From Obelidium mucronatum (Eukaryota; Chytridiomycota; Chytridiomycetes; Chytridiales; Chytriomycetaceae), in assembly GCA_025765595.1 (NCBI GenBank), contig JAIVFH010000017.1:186001-250000 (forward strand): 64,000 nt of DNA, read 5' to 3'. Position numbers and translations under genes: made by a program. The notes under the pieces were generated by a model. It was given only the letters and a program-made list of their open reading frames with translations, had not been told where the DNA came from and did not search any database. Numbering within the stretch: position 1 is the first letter of the stretch; every line of letters starts with the position of its first letter. This document shows, one piece after another, positions 57,566 to 64,000 of the stretch.

Positions 57566-58492
57566 ATGGCTTCCCTCTCTGACATGCCCCGTGAAGTAGT
57601 TGGTCAATTCATGAGCTGGATCCACCCACTGGAAGTTGTCAAGTTCAGACTCCTCTCAAGATCATTCAACGATTGTCTATCAACAGCCACCTTCTGCACC
57701 TCAAATCTTTCCAAATGCGACGATATTGATTGGAATCGATCTCATTTGGATGCCAAATACAAACTGGCATTCCTTGAGTACGTCTTGTTTTGTGGGCCTC
57801 CACTGTACCAGGAGGCATATGCAAGACTGATGGGAACAAAGTTGACAGGCAGGTTCTTATTTCAAATCCTCGAGAACGGCATCTGATTGCGATACCACGC
57901 TGTATTGGTCGCATGCACAATCTTGAGCAGTTGACTCTGGCGTTAGCCATAACCCGTCGTAGACAAACAATCCCAACTGAACTATGCAATCTGTCAAACT
58001 TGAAGATTTTGCAGCTTCCCTGCAATGGACTGGAAGGAGTTATTCCTCCGGAGATTGGATCCTTGACCATGTTGGAAACAATTGTCATTGAGGCATAATT
58101 CTCTTACTGGGACGATTCCAGCATCGATAAAGAGTCTCTTGCGGCTAAAGGTCCTTGATTTGAGTTACAACCAGCTCACGGGTGTTGTTCCGCCTGGAAT
58201 TGGACTGCTGCCGTTGCTTATTGAATTGAATCTATCAAACAACACGATTGAGGGAACTAGTCCCAGAGGATTTCAAAGAATTGGAGAACCGTGGGGTGAT
58301 GATATGGCTTTCTGGGAATTCGTTTCAAATCAGAAACTTTACTGTAGTATTCCTTTGTTCTTTGGTATTTTTAAATATATGTATTTGTTTTTTATGAAAG
58401 TGGGTCGTAAGACTGTAGTACCAAAGTCAAAAAAAGTGGTTGGGATTAGGGGTGGAATCGCCGAAACACTGAACCATTTCCAACAAAAGTGA
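57566..58492 (+). CDS. F-box-like protein with leucine-rich repeats
   Basis: The N terminus (LSDMPREVVGQFMSWIHPLEVVKFRLLSRSFN) fits an F-box helix bundle, which would link it to SCF ubiquitin ligases. Plant-type LRRs follow: LPCNGLEGVIPPEIGSL, HNSLTGTIPASIKSLL, LDLSYNQLTGVVPPGIGLL and ELNLSNNTIEG. The frame changes near 57860 (one base missing or an unrecognised intron) and near 58085 (one extra base). The sequence after the last LRR, with a hydrophobic stretch near 58350-58400, may be an intron read through, so the end at 58492 is tentative. Such F-box/LRR genes form large, fast-evolving families in chytrids and amoebae; no orthologue is assigned. Confidence 0.6.
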
Positions 58493-58671
58493 CTACCATT
58501 CCCGGCCTACTGAATACGGCTGCGATTCTACAAAACAAAGCGGCTAGCTGCAAAATGTTGCCAAAACCGGACCCAAGTCCAACGACAGCTGAAAACTCCC
58601 CTTCCCCACCTTCCACGCCAACAACACCAACAGACATCCCACTACCGATAAAACTGGATTCAATTCCATTC

Positions 58672-59535
58672 CTAGAAACAATCCTTCACCGCGCCCAATT
58701 CCGTCTTTGAATCAAACGAGCCGTTGAACCCAAACACTTTGACAACAACATTCCCAGAACTAGCTTCCAAACGAATCTTGGACGACCCTGGCGGCGCTTT
58801 CGGATACAAAAATAAATCGGTAGATCCGGTTCCGGTTCTAGATGTCAATGATTTGAAGCCGTGCACGTTTCCTTTAATGTTCCCACGTGTTGTGACAGCG
58901 AGAGATGCTTGTTCAGATGCAATCGCTGTCGAATAACTGTATCGAGCCGAATACGCATTGGAGATCTAGGTTGACTGTTTCTAATCGAGAATTGATTTTT
59001 ATGGATCCATTCTCGATGTGGGCTTTGAAGTCGGTGATGGTGGCGGAATCTTCCCACACCTAGCGTTCCGCCAGAGGAAGTAAGGGAAAACGCAGATAGT
59101 GTGGTGGAGGGTAAAGATATGTAGATTGCGTTTTTGGAGTCTGGGTGTACTTTGGTAGATGATGTTGAAGAAAAGAATGGTCGCTTTGATGGGTGGGGTG
59201 CTGGAGCTATGTGGGTGATGCTGATGCTAAGTTTGTCGCCCACAATGTTGGAAGTAACTTGGGTTTGAGAGATGTTGCTGCCGTTTGGTTCTGATCTGAT
59301 GATGGGGCAGGATGATTCAGGTGTGCAGTTGATGATTAATGATTGTGGCTGAGCCACTGCCGGACACAGTTACTTCAACGAACTGAACAACAGACTGATG
59401 CTTCGAGACCATTGGTGGATATGTGTTTTTTTTATAAAGTTGAAGGGATGAAGGCCCCTTTTTATTGAGAATACCGAATTTGTAATAGATTGACGTGGAG
59501 CAAAGGGTTGTCCCACGAAATTCGTAATCAACCAT
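58672..59535 (-). CDS. Adhesin-like beta-repeat protein (DUF4097-like)
   Basis: The predicted product is rich in short beta-strand repeats with alternating Thr/Ser, Gly and hydrophobic residues. Examples are TDFKAHIENGSIKINSRLET, RGNIKGNVHG and ASSGNVVVKVFGFNGSF. This is the repetitive beta-helix look of DUF4097-type putative adhesins. The chain can be followed through three single extra-base breaks (near 59350, 59075 and 58933). Without them it would be about 285 residues. The start at 59535 is the first ATG before DYEFRGTTLCS; an upstream ATG at 59583 would add a hydrophobic leader. No TM helix is seen in the body. It is convergent with the F-box/LRR gene. The family call is tentative. Confidence 0.5.
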
Positions 59536-59646
59536 CAAAAAAAAAACACAGAAAACACTTAGAGTACTTTGGCAGTTTCCCATCACTACTATCAGCTCTC
59601 AATTTATTAAAGCCAACACAAATCTTTTTTATTGTATAGCTATCAG

Positions 59647-60899
59647 TTATTCATCTTTTTTCTTGCTACTATGGGGCGTTTTCAACGGCTTTGCATATGA
59701 GGGTGGTGGTTGTGAAATTGCAATAAGAGTCTTCAGCATCAATGACCGACAACGTTCTAGCAAATCGGTTTAGTCAGTTCGTGTGCAACAACCAGAAGCT
59801 ACAAAGAAACTTAATTACCAGTAAGATCCGTCACATTTGAAGCATCCATGCCTTCCGTGGAAATAGGCGGGAGCACTTTAACTTTAATGACACCGCCTTC
59901 GAAAAGAAGGTTTTTGAGGCTGTAAATCGAATGGTAGCTTTCTGCAACGATCGGAATGATTGGGATTTGTGCTCCAACAGCTAGATGGAACGCGCCCTTT
60001 TTGAAAGGAAGCAACTCGTTTGTAGTTTGGTAACTTCTTGTTCCTTCGGGAAACAAGAATATGGGGACATTTCTTTCTTTTACTGTGACTCCGACTTGTG
60101 TGATTGTCTCGATTGCGCTAGAATGCGATTGCCTGTGTATTTTTTTTTTAATGGCAAAAAACTTTTGCGGGAGAATCATCTTTACCGCTTGATGAAAACA
60201 GCGTCGCCAGTCATTGTTACGTATGAACCAATCAGCGGAATCTTCTTGAACTCCTCCTTCATCTGATATAAAAAAAACATCCATTTGTCAGCACGGTGGC
60301 ACCAATACCCCCCATGTGCAAGAAAACAAAAGCGCACACCATCACAACGCAGTCCTGCGGAATATACGAACTCAACACCATAATATCCATCTCCGACTGG
60401 TGATTCATGATAAACACGCATGGACGCGACTCAGTCAAGTGTTCCTTGCCGCTAACGACCTCATACCTCACGTTGAACAGGAGAGGCGACAAGTTGTGCA
60501 CAATCCAGTTCAAGCTCCGCTTATGAAGAAAGAGTTTGTTGTCGCCGTAAGTGAGCCTCTCGTAGATGGCGACTAGAATTCCTGTTGTGCCGATGATAAC
60601 AAAGAGGCCAATGAACCCAAGAAACCGAACCACAAAGCGAACTGCAAAAAACAAACAATCCAGCACCAGTTGTTAATATTTCAGGGCATGTATTGAATGT
60701 TGGCTTGGGCGGGCGCACCTGTTTTGGAGAGACGGAAGCCGGTGATGACAAATACAGCCACCACTGTGAAGATCTCGACTGATGTGTATGACGTGCTGCT
60801 GGCTGAGGAAATCGGAACGTTTTTTGGCGATTGCTTTGGCGCTTCGGCAACTGGCTGCGGTGAGGCGAGTTTATCGAAAGAGAGATTGCTTGTAGCCAT
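59647..60899 (-). CDS. 1-acyl-sn-glycerol-3-phosphate acyltransferase, copy 1
   Basis: This ER membrane enzyme converts lysophosphatidate to phosphatidate. N-terminal hydrophobic segments (TVVAVFVITGF, VRFLGFIGLFVIIGTTGIL) precede the catalytic motif I NHQSEMD (NHx4D). The join gives MKEEFKKIPLIGSYVTMTG, then motif III FPEGTRSYQTTNE and motif IV IPIIPIVAESYHS. After an intron in the 3' end, the final exon reads ERCRSLMLKTLIAIS and ends KKKDE with the stop at 59647. At least five introns are placed. It closely resembles copy 2 downstream on the same strand. The pair probably arose by duplication, with the Cys-rich gene between them. Confidence 0.9.
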
Positions 60900-61073
60900 T
60901 TCGTCAAAGTTTTGTTTCCAAATTTGGTTCACCAAACAAAAACAAAAACTCAAGTGTTGTTGCGTGTGAACGGAGTTTTTCTTAGGCTAAACTCCGAGTA
61001 CTTATTCTCAGCGGTCGATTTTGGTAATTTCGCTTCCAATAACACCTCCCAAGCATATTGAGAAGTGCACATT

Positions 61074-62096
61074 TTATTCCCGAGGCTTGAAAACACCGAG
61101 ACTTAAAAGAATAACAACAAAACTGAGAAAAAGAGACCTAGGTTGGTGGTCCCTATCGAACGCGAAGAATTGATGACAATGTTGGGATTGATCTCTGGGG
61201 ATCCTGTTGACCTTGTTTTTTTTGAGGAAGTTGATATGGTCGATGTGCTGTACGAGAAGTATGGCGCAAGCTTCTTGCACACCACGGGGAAGAGTTTCAG
61301 CTGAAGAAATAGAAAAATTAAGAATCAAAATGAGGGTATATGCGATGGGTGTGTGGATTTTAAAACTCAACAAGATAAAATAGAACCAAGTATGTAACTT
61401 ACAGAAGAAACTTCCGACGCTTGAGACGGGTTCGTACATGTCGACAAGCAAGCATTCAAAGGAATCTTCAGATCGCGTACAACTGCACAAATCTTCTGTG
61501 CCTGCGACATGTATAACGGGAAAGTCACAGATACATGCAAATCCGTCAATGTGCTGGTTACACAGTTTTTGGGACACTCGTGAAGCTTTTCAAAGCTTTC
61601 TGTCAGATCAATTCCAATGTATTTGACGTGCGTTTCGTCTGGTATATCGTCCCGATTGAGAAGAGCAGCTTTCCGATGTTGATCAAACACTATTGCCGAT
61701 TCACATAAAAACGGGAGTTTTTGAATCTATCAAACACCAATTTCGAAAGTGACATAATGTTCGATCAGCTCCATCTTGGTTTTTTTCAGTTTTTGTTTTT
61801 GTTTTCAAACCATTGCTAGTTCTGTGACGTTGTGACAACCTGTAGCACAGTCCACGAGACTGGCCTGAACAGCCGATCCAGGTTGCGTTACATCCGTACA
61901 AATCGTATGTAGAACGTTTTTTGTGATGGGAACTGCAAAGTCGGGTTGTGCCAAGAAGCACTGTTTTGTGCACGACGAAAAGTCCTTGTATCTTTGCGCG
62001 ACATCGATTTGATATGACCAATCTATATCTTCTGAGAGGACCATCTTCGCAGCTGATAGAGTGTAAAGCAGTATAGCGAATGGTTTTCCCAAACAT
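61074..62096 (-). CDS. Cys-rich secreted protein between the two AGPAT genes
   Basis: I do not recognise a named family. A signal peptide (GKPFAILLYTLSAAKMVLS) is in frame with the initiator only if one extra T near 62090 is removed. Two cysteine modules follow in separate exons. Module 1 has SSCTKQCFLA, a Cys in HTICTDV and VDCATGC. Module 2 has HECPKNCVTS, KICAVV and NACLSTC. The spacing is alike, so they look like an internal duplication. The third exon ends in a hydrophobic segment (FLSFVVILLSLGVF) that could be an anchor. The product resembles the Cys-rich surface protein at 37965-39474 in layout, though not in obvious sequence. Confidence 0.55.
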
Positions 62097-62278
62097 GTTT
62101 TTTTTTTTGTTTTGGAATTGTCAGGTTTTTGTGATGGTCAAGGAACGACTATCCGTCAGACGCAAATTCTTATCTCATAAGAGGCAATAAGTAAACATTT
62201 TAATGACAAAACAGATGCTAACACCAGCCAAAAAAAAAAGCGCGGAAAATGTCCCAGAATTTGATATTAAGGTCAAGT

Positions 62279-63692
62279 TTACTCCGCCTTCTTCTTACGA
62301 CTCTCCTTAATTTTCAAAGGTTTTGCAAATTTGGGAACAGGATCGGAAATCTCAATCAATGTGTCTTGCATTAATTTGTGTGTCGTCACTGCAAGTAAAA
62401 AAAAATGTTTAGACAACTTTTGTTTTGTTTACGGCTTATCACTCAACATGTCAGCTTTTCCACGTCATTCACAGTTAGTCCGACAGTTTCGATTGGCGGC
62501 AAGACCTTGATCCTAATAACTCCACCTTCAAAAAGCATATTCTTGGTGTTGTACAAGCTGTGATAGGAGGAAACGACTATCCATAACTGTAAGATTAAAA
62601 ATGAACCAGAAGGCAGAAAATAAAATGCAAAAAAACATATTCACCCATGGGTTGGATAGGAACTTGGCCTTGGACAGCCAAATAGAATGCACCCTGAACA
62701 GCCAAGTTCAATACCAAAAAGATAAAGAAAAGACAACCCCCCCCCCCCCCCCCCCCCCCCCATACCTTCTTCAGAGGCAGCATTTCATTTGTGGTTTGAC
62801 GACTTCTTGTACCCTCTGGAAACATGAATACTCCAACCTAAACCAAAAAAGAAATAGAAAAATAAGGGTTAAAAACAGCAAGAGAATCGACAAAAAAATC
62901 GCAACGAATAATTTGCAAACCTTCTTTTCTTGCACCGTCTTTGCAACTTTCGCCATAGTTTCAATCGCGCTGCCATGATTCCCCCGATTGATGAACACAT
63001 TTCCCGCGAGAGCCATGTACCAACCCATGAATGGAATATACTTGATGGATTCTTTTGCCTGATTGATTTTTGAAAACAAACGTATTAACGAATCAAATCA
63101 CCTGAAAAAAATGAAATCGTAACACTCCTCCTCTCGCACCAAAATAACGGCCTTCTTTGGAAAATGGTTACCCCTATATAAATTCAAATATTTAAGTTCC
63201 GTTAAAAAAAATCGGATAACTTTTTTTCGGTTTCCTCAGATATGGTTCTTTTGACTTTAGAGATGCCAAGTTGACAACATCCATGCACATCCGAGCTCCA
63301 ACCACACGCCCCCCAATATTACGAAAACCAAAAAATAAAAAAGAGAGACAAAGTAAATATCCTTACATTGAAACGAAATCCATCTCGCTTTGATGGTTAC
63401 ACAGAAACACACAAGGTCTCCTTTCATCAAACTCAGCGCTTCCTTCCACAATCTCAACTCTAACAGGCAAGAACCAATTCGATAGAAGACTATATGAAAT
63501 AGCCAGTTGCGGGTTGATGTCCTGCTCAAAGCCAAGTATCGGAAACACCAAGGCACAGATCATTGCATAGGTTGTTGCAATTGGGATCAGTAGGACCAGC
63601 GTTGCCAATCGGACAATGAAGCGGGTTTGCGATGTCGTTGCAAAGAGAAATGCGAAAACGAGAAGAAGAACGGCTAGTAATAACGTGTCCAT
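62279..63692 (-). CDS. 1-acyl-sn-glycerol-3-phosphate acyltransferase, copy 2
   Basis: This is a paralogue of copy 1. The first exon encodes a hydrophobic N terminus (LLLAVLLLVFAFLFA and LVLLIPIATTYAMICALVF) and the catalytic NHQSEMDF. Further exons hold KESIKYIPFMGWYMALAGNVF, NRGNHGSAIETM, FPEGTRSRQTTNEMLPLKK and FEGGVIRIKVLPPI. The last exon ends KESRKKKAE, with the stop at 62279. The exon order parallels copy 1, including an intron just before the last exon. The intron at about 62705-62766 has a GTATG donor followed at once by 25 G on the sense strand. The substrate is probably lysophosphatidate, as for copy 1. Confidence 0.9.
62737..62761 (+). repeat. C25 homopolymer in an AGPAT intron
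   Basis: Twenty-five consecutive C on the plus strand correspond to G25 on the sense strand of the AGPAT copy 2 intron, just inside the 5' splice site. It is the only long C or G run in the window, whereas A/T runs are common. Exact length is unreliable in any assembly. Confidence 0.8.
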
Positions 63693-63811
63693 TTTTCCGT
63701 CTAATTTTTGAATATTAATGCTAACCCAATATCAGACCACCCATGTGCACCGTTAATTAATTTATTTTAATTGTCTTTTTTTTCAAAATACATATATTCA
63801 TTTTGTTTTTT

Positions 63812-64000
63812 TTAATTCTTCTTTTTCAAAACAGCATTTGCCGATCCAATAGCTTGCTTCACTCTTGGGTATCCGCAGTACTTGTCGTACACAGCAGTAA
63901 CATGAAACAGCCCCTCCTGACTAGTCGTAATATCATACTATAGTTTGTTTTGCGTTGCAACAAAATTTTAGAGAAAAAAAACACACACACTAATTTCGTC
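63812..64000 (-). CDS. 3' end of a POM152-like nuclear pore protein (partial)
   Basis: Only the C-terminal exon and perhaps the edge of the one before lie in the window. The last exon (about 63812-63943) encodes YDITTSQEGLFHVTAVYDKY followed by CGYPRVKQAIGSANAVLKKK. The EGLF-V-VYDKYC pattern resembles the end of an Ig-like repeat of the nuclear pore membrane glycoprotein POM152. An intron with acceptor CTATAG precedes it. The remainder lies beyond the right edge. The assignment rests on one short motif and is tentative. Confidence 0.45.

Noticed and set aside
58489..58710. Pro/Thr-rich plus-strand frame of 73 codons (PSPTTAENSPSPPST)
   Set aside because: It overlaps the end of the adhesin-like gene and the doubtful tail of the F-box/LRR gene. 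It could be a last exon of the latter, but no splice join was convincing, so it is not annotated separately.

Overview
This is nuclear DNA of a fungus, most likely a zoosporic early-diverging fungus (chytrid-like). The genes carry many short GT-AG introns, mostly about 45-60 nt. Fungal-type genes include a fused HisH-HisF HIS7 protein and a Gpc1-type acyltransferase. A TTLL9-like tubulin glutamylase implies a motile flagellum, which yeasts and moulds have lost. The genus cannot be fixed from the sequence alone. About 31 protein genes can be supported. I saw no tRNA, rRNA, transposase, reverse transcriptase or CRISPR.

Layout. 0.5-7.2 kb: isoaspartyl peptidase/asparaginase, serine carboxypeptidase, a small PAN-like protein and a FUSC-type membrane transporter. 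7.3-16.8 kb: ribosomal protein eS17, the checkpoint clamp subunit RAD1 and a long GRIP-domain golgin. 16.8-23.2 kb: HIS7, a secreted subtilisin and a decayed copy of the HIS7 3' end. 23.2-34.2 kb: TRAPPC8, Gpc1, a METTL22-like methyltransferase, serine racemase and APC8/CDC23. 34.6-42.6 kb: TTLL9, a bZIP-like protein, a Cys-rich GPI-type surface protein, a HIG1-domain protein and MIC60. 42.8-53.7 kb: MRE11, a SET-domain protein, a secreted tandem-domain protein with a long Ser/Thr-rich stalk and a GNAT acetyltransferase. 54.2-64 kb: COX5b, exosome RRP41, a dicarboxylate-type mitochondrial carrier, an F-box/LRR protein, an adhesin-like protein, two paralogous AGPATs around a Cys-rich secreted protein, and the 3' end of a POM152-like gene.

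Functional themes. Mitochondrial genes are HIG1, MIC60, COX5b and the carrier. Golgi/ER traffic and lipid genes are the golgin, TRAPPC8, Gpc1 and two AGPATs. Genome maintenance and cell cycle are covered by RAD1, MRE11 and APC8. A secreted or surface set includes the subtilisin, carboxypeptidase and several Cys-rich or mucin-like proteins. Linkage looks like ordinary compact eukaryotic packing rather than a pathway cluster.

Three global patterns stand out. Several divergent pairs have start codons only 31-89 bp apart, with very GC-rich 5' coding ends around AT-rich promoters. Many genes contain single-base frame breaks, nearly all of the +1 (extra base) type and most dense in the golgin; residual long-read consensus error is the simplest reading. 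A relic of the HIS7 3' end lies on the far side of the subtilisin gene. Exon junctions below were worked out by eye from GT/AG sites, reading frame and family conservation.
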